Positions 9,300 through 16,962 of a DNA stretch of 57,114 nt are shown piece by piece. Source of the DNA: Herbaspirillum sp. ASV7 (GTDB lineage: Bacteria > Pseudomonadota > Gammaproteobacteria > Burkholderiales > Burkholderiaceae_D); assembly GCF_016429215.1 (NCBI RefSeq), contig NZ_JAELUH010000033.1, forward strand, positions 1 to 57,114, in the 5' to 3' direction. The notes beneath the pieces were generated by a model. The model was not told the DNA's origin and ran no database searches. It saw only the letters and a program-made list of their open reading frames with translations. Made by a program: the position numbers and the translations under genes. The first letter of the stretch is position 1. Each line of letters starts with the position of its first letter.

Positions 9300-9881
9300 A
9301 TGCCTCTGTTACCTATCGCAATGGCGCTCGCGCAGTTCGCGCCCATGATCGCCGGCTGGCTCGGCGGCAGTAATGCCGAGAAGGTGGCCACCCAGGTGGT
9401 GGGCATCGCCAAGACCGTCACCGGGCTGTCTTCGCCCGAGGCCGCCGTGGCCGCCCTGCAGGCCGACCCGAACCTGGCCTATCAATACCAGAAGGCGGTG
9501 CTGGACAACCAGGCCCAGCTGGCCGAGATCGCAAAGGAGGTGACGATCGCCGAGATCACCGCCGACCAGGCCAATACTGCAGCCGTGAACCAGTCTATCC
9601 AGGCCGAGGCCAAGGCCGACCACTGGCCGACCTATTCCTGGCGGCCATTTATCGGCTTCTGCTTCGGCGTCCTGGGCCTGATCGCAGGGTCCACCGCCGC
9701 GATCTGCTACATCGGGGTGATGTTCTTCGGCGTGAAGGCGGACGTGCTGGCCCAACTGCCCGGCCTGATCGGTGCCGAGGCGGGCGTTATGGCCACCATG
9801 GCACCCGTCCTTGGTATCGCCAGCTACTTCCGTGGCAAGATGCAGGCCAGCCCGGCAGTGGTATCAGACAATCGAGGGTAG
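9300..9881 (+). CDS. Holin-like protein of the 3TM gene-transfer-release family
   Basis: 193 residues; start ATG follows GGAG about ten bases upstream. The N-terminus (ALAQFAPMIAGWLGGSNAEKVATQVVGIAK) and the ALQADPNLAYQYQKAVLD helix, then HWPTYSWRPFIGFCFGVLGL and a hydrophobic C-terminal half, match the family described as holin of 3TMs for gene-transfer release (PF11351-like). The middle section is a charged helix rich in Ala/Glu/Gln. It directly follows the endolysin, so this lysis cassette has two membrane proteins. It could act as a second holin or an antiholin; there is no recognisable spanin pair nearby. Confidence 0.75.
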   Translation: MPLLPIAMALAQFAPMIAGWLGGSNAEKVATQVVGIAKTVTGLSSPEAAVAALQADPNLAYQYQKAVLDNQAQLAEIAKEVTIAEITADQANTAAVNQSIQAEAKADHWPTYSWRPFIGFCFGVLGLIAGSTAAICYIGVMFFGVKADVLAQLPGLIGAEAGVMATMAPVLGIASYFRGKMQASPAVVSDNRG

Positions 9882-10038
9882 TGTCGGACTTAAATTGGCT
9901 GTTCGCTTGACATATAGATCGAGGAACTGCGGAAGCTGATCCTATGTTGCAAAGATACACAGAAGCTCATCAATGTTCTTCTCATGTATTGATGGATCGC
10001 ATATATTTTCCGTGTGGAAAATATATGTGGAGAATGTG

Positions 10039-10404
10039 ATGTCACGAAATGATGATAATGGCGTAATTTTGTTGGTAGGCGTTGCTTTTGTAATTGTTGT
10101 CAGTGTATCCAAAGTACTCGGGGTCGACCTGGAAACCACTGGGAAGGTGATGTTGTGGGGCATACTTGGATTAATTGCTATTGGGGTGCTCCTAAAGTTG
10201 GACACAGCGTTCTGGCCGGCAATAGCCCCCATTGCTTTTTTGGTAATGATCCCCGTGCTTAACTATCACGCGCTTCATGCACAACCGTCGCTCTGGAATG
10301 AAGACCTACCCTGGTACGGATCAGCCCTCTGGCAAACTGTAATTTTTCTCCTGCTGGCAGGTGCAGCTGGTTACAAAATATGGCGGTCTCGTCACTATTA
10401 TTGA
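10039..10404 (+). CDS. Small membrane protein, unknown (phage accessory gene)
   Basis: 121 residues, start ATG preceded by GGAGA six bases upstream. Three or four hydrophobic segments are visible: VILLVGVAFVIVVSVSKVL, VMLWGILGLIAIGVLL, IAPIAFLVMIPVL and ALWQTVIFLLLAGAAGYKI, ending in basic residues. I do not recognise a family. It lies in the AT-richer cassette between the lysis genes and the attachment site, a typical place for lysogenic conversion genes. A TTGACA hexamer lies upstream near 9907 but without a convincing -10. Confidence 0.55.
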   Translation: MSRNDDNGVILLVGVAFVIVVSVSKVLGVDLETTGKVMLWGILGLIAIGVLLKLDTAFWPAIAPIAFLVMIPVLNYHALHAQPSLWNEDLPWYGSALWQTVIFLLLAGAAGYKIWRSRHYY

Positions 10405-10500
10405 TTGCTTGGATAGTTCTGCATCTGAGAGATCGAGCAGTATTGCCCATGCGATGGTAATATCCATTAACGATCTGTAAACATTTACTGGAGCATTCGA

Positions 10501-10824
10501 ATGTCTGACTTGCCGGTGGGTAACCAAGTTATTCCCCAAAATGTGGCTCAAGCAATGCAATTTGTAGCGAATCAGGCAACGCAAAGAACAACCTACTTCA
10601 ACGGGTTCGGATTAGGTGGCGGGGCGACTGATGCGACTATCACCCTCCACAACGGCACTCAGTTGGTCGGTACAGTTCAAGCTCCGTATCCTGTACTAAA
10701 AGAGTTGATCATTGCATTGACACAGCTAGTGGAGTCAAATGAAAAAGCGCTTGGTATTACATACCAAAGCTTGGGAGAGGCGCTTCAAAAGTTAAGTGGG
10801 CAAAATGATGAAAAGCAAAGTTAG
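10501..10824 (+). CDS. Hypothetical protein (phage accessory gene)
   Basis: 107 residues, ATG with GGAG nine bases upstream. It contains a Gly-rich strand section (FNGFGLGGGATDATITLHNG) followed by helical PYPVLKELIIALTQLVESNEKAL. I do not recognise the family. The 3' end overlaps the next gene by 20 bases, suggesting a small operon of three genes that ends at the terminator at 11682. Confidence 0.5.
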   Translation: MSDLPVGNQVIPQNVAQAMQFVANQATQRTTYFNGFGLGGGATDATITLHNGTQLVGTVQAPYPVLKELIIALTQLVESNEKALGITYQSLGEALQKLSGQNDEKQS

Positions 10825-11461
10825 TTTGCCTAGCTTCTACAACGCGTACAGCGATCCACAAATCGCTGAGCGGTGGAAAAGACTAGCGAAGACCATAAAT
10901 CGCCTAGATGAATTCTCCGGTCGAGGCCCGGGATGGGATCTCGGGCGAGGAAATGCAATTCGTGATGATGCGATTGATCAGACAAAGGCACTCTTGGGGA
11001 CCGCATTTAAATTAGGGCTTTGGCAAAGCAATGTATTTGCTAGTCCTTCGGGTTCCGTATTGCTGACTTTCACGATAGGTGATCATGATATCGAGGTAGG
11101 CGTTGAGGGCGATGATACATATTCGCTCGTCTACGAGGTATCTGATCAACCTTGCATAGACATTGAAGCGGTTGACATTCAAACTATAGAAACAATATTG
11201 GCGAATCTCGCTAACAAAATATGTTCGTCAGAGCGCTTAATCTCGACCACTATGACCCCGACAAAGGGCGATTCAGAAGCACAGCATTTGAGCCGTCCTA
11301 TGATGGTGGGCTCTCAGTATTCTGTGAAGAATGTGCCCAAGAGAGAACCGGGTCTATATGCGAACATATTGCAAGGTTCTATTCTGATATCGCCGGATCT
11401 CCACCCGTATTCTGGACACTCACAGCCCAGGACTTACCTTCGGGAAGTTCTGGCAGCTTAG
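10805..11461 (+). CDS. Hypothetical protein, domain with GWDLGRG motif; unusual long overlap with next gene
   Basis: 218 residues if read from the first ATG. Residues ~1-140 look like a coherent domain: RLAKTINRLDEFSGRGPGWD, then a helix, then VFASPSGSVLLTFTIGDHD and an EVGVEGDDTYSLVYEV strand region. Similar small proteins (GWDG...P-dG-...W motif) occur widely beside the type of protein encoded next. The last ~80 residues, which lie over the next gene in another frame, look like non-coding translation (STTMTPTKGDSEAQHL). The true protein may therefore end near 11220, or a one-base deletion may have removed the original end. Confidence 0.5.
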   Translation: MMKSKVSLPSFYNAYSDPQIAERWKRLAKTINRLDEFSGRGPGWDLGRGNAIRDDAIDQTKALLGTAFKLGLWQSNVFASPSGSVLLTFTIGDHDIEVGVEGDDTYSLVYEVSDQPCIDIEAVDIQTIETILANLANKICSSERLISTTMTPTKGDSEAQHLSRPMMVGSQYSVKNVPKREPGLYANILQGSILISPDLHPYSGHSQPRTYLREVLAA

Positions 11462-11673
11462 AAGAGTCAACAAATAATGATCCTTGTCACGCAAATATAC
11501 GGACAACCACCGGAATGCAGGTAAGGCAGTTTAAAAAACACTGTCAAACACATTTCAAAAATTTCTTGCAGCTGAATGGAATTAGCAAGTTTGAAGTGTG
11601 TGATCCGGAGGTCGGGCGGCGCCCGTTAACGCAGCAGGATATAGATGCTTTTGTTCAAAGGCAGCAAAGCTAA
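11221..11673 (+). CDS. Hypothetical protein, RALNLDHYD family-like
   Basis: 150 residues. The N-terminus (FVRALNLDHYDPDKGRF, AFEPSYDGGLSVF) matches a small family of unknown function that I recall often lying downstream of GWDG-type proteins like the preceding one. The C-terminal part contains Cys/His residues (FCEECAQERTGSICEH). No clear ribosome site precedes the ATG, and it overlaps the upstream gene by 241 bases in a different frame. Translation may be coupled, or the two may once have been arranged differently. The gene ends nine bases before an intrinsic terminator. Confidence 0.6.
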   Translation: MFVRALNLDHYDPDKGRFRSTAFEPSYDGGLSVFCEECAQERTGSICEHIARFYSDIAGSPPVFWTLTAQDLPSGSSGSLEESTNNDPCHANIRTTTGMQVRQFKKHCQTHFKNFLQLNGISKFEVCDPEVGRRPLTQQDIDAFVQRQQS

Positions 11674-11681
11674 ATAGGTAG

Positions 11682-11709
11682 AAGCCGAGTGAATACTCGG
11701 CTTTTTCTT
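11682..11709 (+). terminator. Intrinsic terminator
   Basis: Perfect 9-bp stem (AAGCCGAGT / ACTCGGCTT) with a GAAT loop followed by TTTCTTATT. It closes the three-gene accessory operon that begins at 10501. Confidence 0.9.
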
Positions 11710-11846
11710 ATTCTCCTATAGAACAATGTAGATGCTGTGTTCTTCGCTTTAATCATCTGCGTGACCTATGCGATACGCACAATGTATGCTTGGTCCAATC
11801 AATGCTCGTTCGAGCAATGACAACGCGGAGAGCAGAGTCAATTCGT

Positions 11847-12983
11847 ATGGCAGGCCATCGCATCAGTCGATCTGAACTATACGACCTAGTCTGGTCGGAG
11901 CCTGCATTCATCGCTGCCAAACGATTTGGTATATCAGATGTGATGCTGGCTAAGATCTGCGCGGGATCGAACATACCGAAACCAGGTCTCGGGTATTGGG
12001 CGAAACTGGAGAGTGGCCGCATTGTGGAGCGAACGCCACTGCCAATCAGGGCCCTAGGCCAAAATGAGCACATCATTTTTGGCACTTTGTCGCATTGGGA
12101 GACGTTGGTGCTCGAAGGTGATGTGGAGTTTGTCAAGCCACATTTCCCTGAGGGGCTCGACGAATTAACGGCGCGAGCACGAGCCTTAGCTGAAAAAGCT
12201 CCAATCAGAAGAACACTTTCAAATCCTCACCCCGAGATCGCCAAGATCCTCCGTAAGGACGAAGCGCTGCGTGAAAAACAGGCCAATAGCCGTCTAGCTT
12301 TCCGTCTTTATCGCCCATTATCAGATTCCAAGCAGGGGCGTCGTCGTCTGATCATCTTAAATGCGCTTCTTAAATCGTTGGGCTACTGCGGAGCAGGAAA
12401 GGCAAGGACACGCGGTGATGCTACAGAATGGAGCATCCATATTGCCGATCAGGTATTGGCTTTTAAGCTGTCTGGAGACAGCGACCCGCGCCTGGATTTC
12501 AATCGCGGTGACGACGAGACCCCACTAACGCTAGCCATCTTCTGGTGGGATGCCCCCGAAAAGCTAAAGCTCGAATGGAGTGATAACGAAGACGGGCCTC
12601 TTGAGGAGCAGATCAGAAGTATCACAGAGGCTTTTTTAGTTGTTGCGGAACTCAGGTATCGCGAGATCGAGATGTTCCAATATGACCGGCTACTGCGCGA
12701 AAAGACGGAGAGCGAGAATTCTGTTCGACAGCATGCTGATGAAACGATACAGCAAGAGGATAGTCGGCTTGAGAAGTTGACTCAGGGGCGCCGGCAGGAG
12801 CTTTTCCATGATGCAGCAAAGTGGAAGAGGGCCGAAGAGCTTCGTGCGTACATCAGTGCGGCATTGGCCGCACCATGCGCCAGTGAGGCAGTGCGGGAGA
12901 ATCGTGAATTGTGGGCGGCCTGGGCGATGGCTGAAGCGGATTTATTAGACCCTCTTAAGTGCAAGGATCCAAAGAATGAATGA
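11847..12983 (+). CDS. Hypothetical protein with N-terminal ELYDLVW / YWAKL domain
   Basis: 378 residues from the chosen ATG, which directly precedes the conserved opening ISRSELYDLVWSEP; upstream in-frame ATGs at 11802 and 11817 are possible. The first ~70 residues (KRFGISDVMLAKICAGSNIP, then GLGYWAKLESGR) are a helix-turn-helix-like module seen in many hypothetical proteins of phages and integrative elements. The middle has EIAKILRKDEALREKQAN and a strand-rich part, and the end is a long charged helix. DNA binding is plausible but not shown. The 3' end overlaps the following gene by eight bases. Confidence 0.6.
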   Translation: MAGHRISRSELYDLVWSEPAFIAAKRFGISDVMLAKICAGSNIPKPGLGYWAKLESGRIVERTPLPIRALGQNEHIIFGTLSHWETLVLEGDVEFVKPHFPEGLDELTARARALAEKAPIRRTLSNPHPEIAKILRKDEALREKQANSRLAFRLYRPLSDSKQGRRRLIILNALLKSLGYCGAGKARTRGDATEWSIHIADQVLAFKLSGDSDPRLDFNRGDDETPLTLAIFWWDAPEKLKLEWSDNEDGPLEEQIRSITEAFLVVAELRYREIEMFQYDRLLREKTESENSVRQHADETIQQEDSRLEKLTQGRRQELFHDAAKWKRAEELRAYISAALAAPCASEAVRENRELWAAWAMAEADLLDPLKCKDPKNE

Positions 12984-13167
12984 TGAGTTGATGACAGTGG
13001 ACGAAATTGCAGAGATGCACAAATGCGGCCGCCGGCATGCCCGAGACGTTATCGTAAAAATCCCAGGATTTCCGCCAGAGGCACCTACAAGTCGGCCGAA
13101 GCTTAGGCTGTGGGTTCGCGCAGAGGTGGTGCAATTCGTTACGCGTGGTCAGCCGTTTCCGGAATAG
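12976..13167 (+). CDS. Small helix-turn-helix, excisionase-like protein
   Basis: 63 residues: LMTVDEIAEMHKCGRRHARDVIVKIPGFPPEAPTSRP then KLRLWVRAEVVQFV. This is the pattern of MerR/AlpA/Xis-type winged helices, in which the recognition helix is followed by a basic wing ending in W-x-R-x-EV. In a prophage end region it could be an excisionase or a small regulator. It overlaps the upstream gene, so the two are co-translated. Confidence 0.55.
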   Translation: MNDELMTVDEIAEMHKCGRRHARDVIVKIPGFPPEAPTSRPKLRLWVRAEVVQFVTRGQPFPE

Positions 13168-13184
13168 GGGAGGGAAAGGCAGGA

Positions 13185-13421
13185 CTATTTCTGTTTTCGG
13201 ATCACGCGTAGTTTCGGTTCTGGTATTGGCGGCACTGCGTCTGCATCTGGGCGAGTGGTAACGTAGACGCGCAACACCATCACAGTATTGTCTGGCCTCC
13301 GGCGAGCAGGTATTCCCATTTCTTCAAGGGCACGAAGTTGGGCGGACGGGCGCCGGTAACCGGTGATCTCGAAGATTTCTTCCTCGGTTAAGGTTAGAGA
13401 ATTGGGATTGACGTCGCTCAT
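13185..13421 (-). CDS. DUF4224 domain protein
   Basis: 78 residues: SLTLTEEEIFEITGYRRPSAQLRALEEMGIP followed by a basic, strand-forming tail (TVMVLRVYVTT). The LT-EE-I-E-TGY-R-S-Q-R-L--MGIP pattern is DUF4224, a short helical domain found in phage and integrative-element genomes, often next to the integrase. Function is unknown; a DNA-binding role is commonly supposed. It lies on the opposite strand to the preceding genes, converging on them. Confidence 0.75.
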   Translation of the reverse strand: MSDVNPNSLTLTEEEIFEITGYRRPSAQLRALEEMGIPARRRPDNTVMVLRVYVTTRPDADAVPPIPEPKLRVIRKQK

Positions 13422-13436
13422 TTTCGTCGCTTCTTG

Positions 13437-13745
13437 TCATTTCGACTTCAGTGCCTTGATATACCGCTCGCAACCGCCGATGTTTCCCTGGCCCTCTGCA
13501 GCCTGGATTATGTTCCGGTCATCCACCTGCATTGTGATTTCGCAAGGCCACTCGCTGGTGTTTGCGGCTTTCCATTTCACTACGCGCATACCGGCCACGG
13601 TAGACTCCGAAGAGGGAAGGCCGATCTTGGCGATAGCTGCCGACAGAGGTTGTCCCTTCAATGCGGTAAGCCCGTCATGCATTTGGCCGAATGTGACACA
13701 TCCTGCGAGGCTGAGCAACGCAACTACAGAGATTGATTTTTTCAT
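13437..13745 (-). CDS. Small lipoprotein
   Basis: 102 residues from the ATG that opens a classic lipoprotein signal: MKKSISVVALLSLAGC, lipobox LAGC with Cys at 16. A longer reading upstream exists but would bury the signal, so I reject it; GGGGATC precedes the chosen ATG. The mature part (FGQMHDGLTALKGQPLSAAIAKIGLP, then VVKWKA and CEITMQVD) resembles small periplasmic lipoproteins that often sit in prophages and genomic islands. It would be anchored in the envelope, possibly as a superinfection-exclusion or conversion factor; that is inference. Confidence 0.65.
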   Translation of the reverse strand: MKKSISVVALLSLAGCVTFGQMHDGLTALKGQPLSAAIAKIGLPSSESTVAGMRVVKWKAANTSEWPCEITMQVDDRNIIQAAEGQGNIGGCERYIKALKSK

Positions 13746-13984
13746 GTTGATCCCCGAGAGTTTCTTTGAAATTTTCTCCAGCCTGACAGCGGAATCTGGG
13801 CGAGTAAAGGACAATGCGTTTTTCCGCATGCACAAGTGTTGTGCGCTGTGACCAAAACATGTCCAAAGTAGGGCCGAATCGGGCAAAATAGAGGTGAAAG
13901 TGCAGCCAGTATATGGGATGGCTTCCGCTGCAAGTCGTTGAATTGACTGCACTTTCTTTTCTCGTCTATTTGTTGCTGCCCAGT

Positions 13985-14030
13985 CTCATAATCCGTTGGT
14001 GCCGTGTTCGACTCACGGGGGGGGCTACCA
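13985..14030 (+). other. Prophage attachment site: 3' half of tRNA-Met(CAT)
   Basis: The sequence begins at an anticodon loop CTCATAA, runs through the T-arm (CCGTG, loop TTCGACT, CACGG, perfectly paired) and ends in CCA. The 5' half of a tRNA is absent: the bases before the loop do not pair with the anticodon 3' strand. This is the duplicated att core left by a tyrosine integrase that inserts in the tRNA-Met gene from anticodon loop to 3' end. It sets the right border of the prophage. The run of eight G after the T-stem is one longer than a standard acceptor arm would need. The intact tRNA should be at the left border, outside this window. Confidence 0.85.
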
Positions 14031-14037
14031 GTACCAG

Positions 14038-14075
14038 AAAGGGATTCCGAGAGATCGGAGTCCCTTTTCTTTTTC
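14038..14075 (+). terminator. Terminator following the tRNA-Met fragment
   Basis: Stem AAAGGGA-TCCGA / TCGGA-TCCCTTT with one mismatch, loop GAGA, followed by TCTTTTTCC. It is the natural terminator of the tRNA transcript, left on the host side of the attachment site, and may also stop the convergent diguanylate cyclase gene. Confidence 0.85.
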
Positions 14076-14111
14076 CTAAGGAAGGCCGGCTGAAATGTCC
14101 CTCCATGTTTG

Positions 14112-15137
14112 CTAAGCTAGTTCTATCCGGTTGCGGCCGTTTTCTTTTGCTTTATAAAGTGCTGCGTCGGCCGCAGCAAATAGTCGCTGGAGATCTGTGT
14201 GATCGGAGTTTAACGACGCCACACCCATGCTGGCGGTTACCCGGATTGCATCGTCGCCGAACGGAATTGCCGTATCCGCTATTTGTTTCCGCAAAGACTC
14301 GGAAAATATCTGTGCACCCTCTGGCGAAGTCTGGGGCAAGGCGATACAGAGCTCCTCGCCGCCGTAGCGGCCAGCGATGTCGCTGGTACGGACTCCGCGC
14401 AAAATGATTTCTCCAACGTTGTGCAGGACCATATCGCCGGCAGCGTGACCCAGCAAATCGTTGATTTTCTTGAAGTGGTCGAGATCAATCATGACCAACG
14501 ATAAGGGCGTCTCATACCGGCGACTGCGTTCGACTTCGCTACCGAGTCGTTCGAAAAGGACGCGACGGTTCAGTAGACCTGTTAGCGTGTCAACGGATGC
14601 CAAATGCTGTTCCCGTAATAGTGCTTGCTTGAGCAAGCCTTCGCTTTCCCTCAACTCAAGCAAAGCCATTGCTTGCCGCGCTAGGCCGGACAAGAGATCA
14701 CGTTGGCGGTCGCTAAGGTTACGTGGTTGCTTATCCCAAATACAAAGGGTACCTATACGGTATCCATCGCAAGTGACCAGATTGGTGCCCGCATACATTC
14801 GCATGCCGGTATCCGCCATTACTTGAGAGTGTGCCGTCTTTTCGTCGTGTTTCAGATCGGCAATTTCTAGCACCCCATCCTGCAAGATAGTCCACGAGCA
14901 GGCGGCGTCATCCCGCGGGATCAGCATGTCAGGCATGCCAACGCTCGTAAGCGTCCGAACTAAGTTTTCTTCGACGAAGGTAATCAGAGCGTAAGGCACG
15001 TCGCAGATTTCAGTGGCGACCCGCGCCAGCAGGGAAAAATCTTTTTCCGATAGCGTATCAAGCTGGAGGTAGCGCCGCAGAGCGCGTAGACGGCCTACCT
15101 CATTGTCGGGGCGAGGGATAGAGAGTGCTGATTCCAT
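14112..15137 (-). CDS. Diguanylate cyclase with N-terminal GAF domain
   Basis: 341 residues. Residues ~20-165 are a GAF domain (LARVATEICDVPYALITFVEE, GYRIGTLCIWD) with no membrane segments, so the protein is cytosolic and probably senses a small ligand or redox state. Residues ~180-340 are a GGDEF domain (DTLTGLLNRR, MIDLDHFKKINDLLGHAAGD, RYGGEELCIALP); the GGEEL active site is at ~259-263. An RTSD inhibitory I-site lies five residues before it, so product inhibition by c-di-GMP is expected. It makes c-di-GMP from two GTP. The start is the ATG nine bases after AGGAGG; a GTG two codons earlier is too close to that site. It is the first host gene beyond the prophage. Confidence 0.9.
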   Translation of the reverse strand: MESALSIPRPDNEVGRLRALRRYLQLDTLSEKDFSLLARVATEICDVPYALITFVEENLVRTLTSVGMPDMLIPRDDAACSWTILQDGVLEIADLKHDEKTAHSQVMADTGMRMYAGTNLVTCDGYRIGTLCIWDKQPRNLSDRQRDLLSGLARQAMALLELRESEGLLKQALLREQHLASVDTLTGLLNRRVLFERLGSEVERSRRYETPLSLVMIDLDHFKKINDLLGHAAGDMVLHNVGEIILRGVRTSDIAGRYGGEELCIALPQTSPEGAQIFSESLRKQIADTAIPFGDDAIRVTASMGVASLNSDHTDLQRLFAAADAALYKAKENGRNRIELA

Positions 15138-15810
15138 GGCCACTTACCTCCTGTCGTTCCTTCTTTTGGCAGATGTTATCGCATCGAAATTTGTCGGACA
15201 AGGAGATTGCGAAGGCACGCGGCTGGCTTGGTGTCAGCAACCGGGCAGGCAGCACCGTGGGATTTGCACGGCCTCGCCAGCGCTCGATCAGACCGATCAC
15301 AAAACCAGCGCTGAGTCTATTCATACCTGGTTTGTCTGCCCGAGATGTGCACCTGCAGCCGAGCAGTTCCCGCTACTTCGTTCCACCTTCCCACAGGTAA
15401 CCTAATGGAGCTGTACCAGATGTGGTGAGACATGTTCGAACTGCTATTTTGAGATTTTGGGAGTAATGGGTGTGATGGGTGTAATGGGGCCTGCAGAGGT
15501 ATGGACGGGCGACATCACGCCACGCGCCCCAAAGAACGAATGCGCCGGCTGAGCCAATCTGCTTAGCCATTTCGCACCCTTATACTTCAGAGGTTCTCTC
15601 ACGATCACCGCAGCCACCCCTGTGGGAGTAGGGAGCCAAAGATCAGCTAGTAACCGCATTCTTGAAATCAAAAAACTGCGCGGCGTAGCTGGAGGGCGAA
15701 CAAAGGCAGACCTCGTATTGCGTGCCGAAGCCGCCCTCCAATGGCGCAATTCCATATCACCGCAAATGGTAGCCGCGGGCTATGCCGCAGCCAAACCATA
15801 GCCACCTTGA
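15138..15810. other. Stretch without a convincing gene
   Basis: No recognisable gene. Short open frames exist on both strands: one on the minus strand (15444-15755) with low-complexity PITPITPITP at its end, and one on the plus strand from a GTG at 15622 to 15801 encoding EIKKLRGVAGGRTKADLVLRA. The latter looks like a degraded coding remnant. A short repeat of GTGATGG/GTAATGG occurs near 15465-15487. I could not assign any of it. Confidence 0.4.
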
Positions 15811-16290
15811 TCAGAGCCCCAGATCGGAAAGGCCGGGATGATCGTCGGGGCGACGACCCAGCGGCCAGCGGAACAGTCGCTCGCTTTCGGCGATGGGACG
15901 GTCATTGATGCAGGCGTAACGGTTGAACATCAAGCCGTCTTCATTGAACTCCCAATTCTCGTTCCCGTATGAGCGGAACCAGTTGCCGGAGTCGTCGCGC
16001 CATTCATAGGCATAGCGCACGCCGATACGGTTCCCGGTGAAGGCCCACAGTTCCTTGATGAGGCGATATTCCAGTTCCTTGGCCCACTTGCGCTCCAGAA
16101 AGGCGCGTGCTTCTTCGCGACCATTGGCGAACTCGGCACGATTGCGCCAGCGGGTATCCAGGCTGTAGGCGAGAGAAACCTTTGCGGCGTCACGGGTGTT
16201 CCACCCATCTTCGGCCAGGCGCACCTTTTCGATGGCTGACTCGCGGGTGAACGGCGGAAGTGGCGGGCGGATTTCGGTATTGGTAGACAT
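15811..16290 (-). CDS. NTF2-like protein of the DUF1348 family
   Basis: 159 residues, typical for DUF1348, a nuclear-transport-factor-2-like alpha+beta barrel. Conserved blocks visible are [45 protein letters not shown] and [23 protein letters not shown]. The reaction is unknown; such barrels bind small hydrophobic ligands. It is nine bases downstream of a TetR-type regulator on the same strand, so the two form an operon and the regulator probably controls it. Confidence 0.85.
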   Translation of the reverse strand: MSTNTEIRPPLPPFTRESAIEKVRLAEDGWNTRDAAKVSLAYSLDTRWRNRAEFANGREEARAFLERKWAKELEYRLIKELWAFTGNRIGVRYAYEWRDDSGNWFRSYGNENWEFNEDGLMFNRYACINDRPIAESERLFRWPLGRRPDDHPGLSDLGL

Positions 16291-16299
16291 GATATGACC

Positions 16300-16899
16300 T
16301 CAACGGTTAGGAGAATTTGACCCTGCTTGTTGCTGCAGGCTTGATAAAAGCAGGGCGGCCGCCCTGCCAGCACTATCGGCGGCACCCGCATCACCGGTGA
16401 CCATTGCAACTGCTGTTGCGCCGTCGATCAGAATCAGAAAATAATTTGCGACCTCATCCGGATCGGACAAACCAGACGCACCGGTCAGCTCGCGCAGATA
16501 GGAAAGCAGGCGCTGCTTGTGCAGCGTCGAGACCGCGCCGATGTCGGGATGGGTCACCCCCAGCTCACCGGCGGCGTTGATGAACGCGCAACCATGGAAG
16601 TCTTCGTTCTCGAACCATTGGCGCAGCGCTGGGAATATCGACGCCAGCCGCTTGACTGGCTCGTCGGCCTGTGAAGTCGCCTCAATGAACCACGACATCC
16701 ATCGCTGGTCTCTCGCCAGCAAGGCGGCCGCCACCAACTCTTCCTTGGTCGAGTACATCTTGTAGATGCTGCGCCGGGCCACGCCGGATGCCTTGACGAT
16801 GGCATCTATGCCGGTGGCGTGAATGCCGCCCGCATAAATGAGCTTTTCCGTGGCCGCCAGCAGGCGGGAAACGAGAGACGCGTCGTCGATGGTGTCCAT
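16300..16899 (-). CDS. TetR family transcriptional regulator
   Basis: 199 residues. The N-terminal helix-turn-helix is typical (LLAATEKLIYAGGIHATGIDAIVKASGVARRSIYKMYSTKEELVAAAL). The C-terminal ligand-binding part contains WFENEDFHGCAFINAAGE, the TetR_C pattern common in regulators paired with small oxidoreductases or NTF2-like proteins. The start chosen is the ATG 21 codons inside the longest frame; the longer version would be translated across the operator. A strong inverted repeat immediately upstream indicates autoregulation together with the DUF1348 gene. Confidence 0.88.
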   Translation of the reverse strand: MDTIDDASLVSRLLAATEKLIYAGGIHATGIDAIVKASGVARRSIYKMYSTKEELVAAALLARDQRWMSWFIEATSQADEPVKRLASIFPALRQWFENEDFHGCAFINAAGELGVTHPDIGAVSTLHKQRLLSYLRELTGASGLSDPDEVANYFLILIDGATAVAMVTGDAGAADSAGRAAALLLSSLQQQAGSNSPNR

Positions 16900-16914
16900 G
16901 ATGATTTCGTGGTT

Positions 16915-16953
16915 GAGAATGATCGTTCTCAATATAGTAGAACGATCATTCTC
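16915..16953. promoter_or_regulatory. TetR operator (perfect inverted repeat)
   Basis: Two 15-base arms, GAGAATGATCGTTCT and AGAACGATCATTCTC, are exact reverse complements separated by nine bases. Each arm is itself nearly palindromic, so the element can hold two TetR dimers. It sits 16 bases upstream of the regulator start, over the expected promoter. Confidence 0.85.
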
Positions 16954-16962
16954 TAAGGTCAA

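Noticed and set aside
11205..11225. Programmed -1 frameshift joining the two overlapping accessory genes
   Set aside because: No classical slippery heptamer or downstream structure is visible; a stop at 11212 in the second frame leaves only a few bases for slippage. Independent starts or an indel are simpler.
13985..14030. Functional tRNA-Met gene
   Set aside because: Only the 3' half exists; the upstream bases cannot form the acceptor, D or anticodon 5' strands.
15444..15755. Minus-strand open frame of 103 codons
   Set aside because: No ribosome site, no recognisable domain, low-complexity end; it lies in a stretch that looks like degraded sequence.
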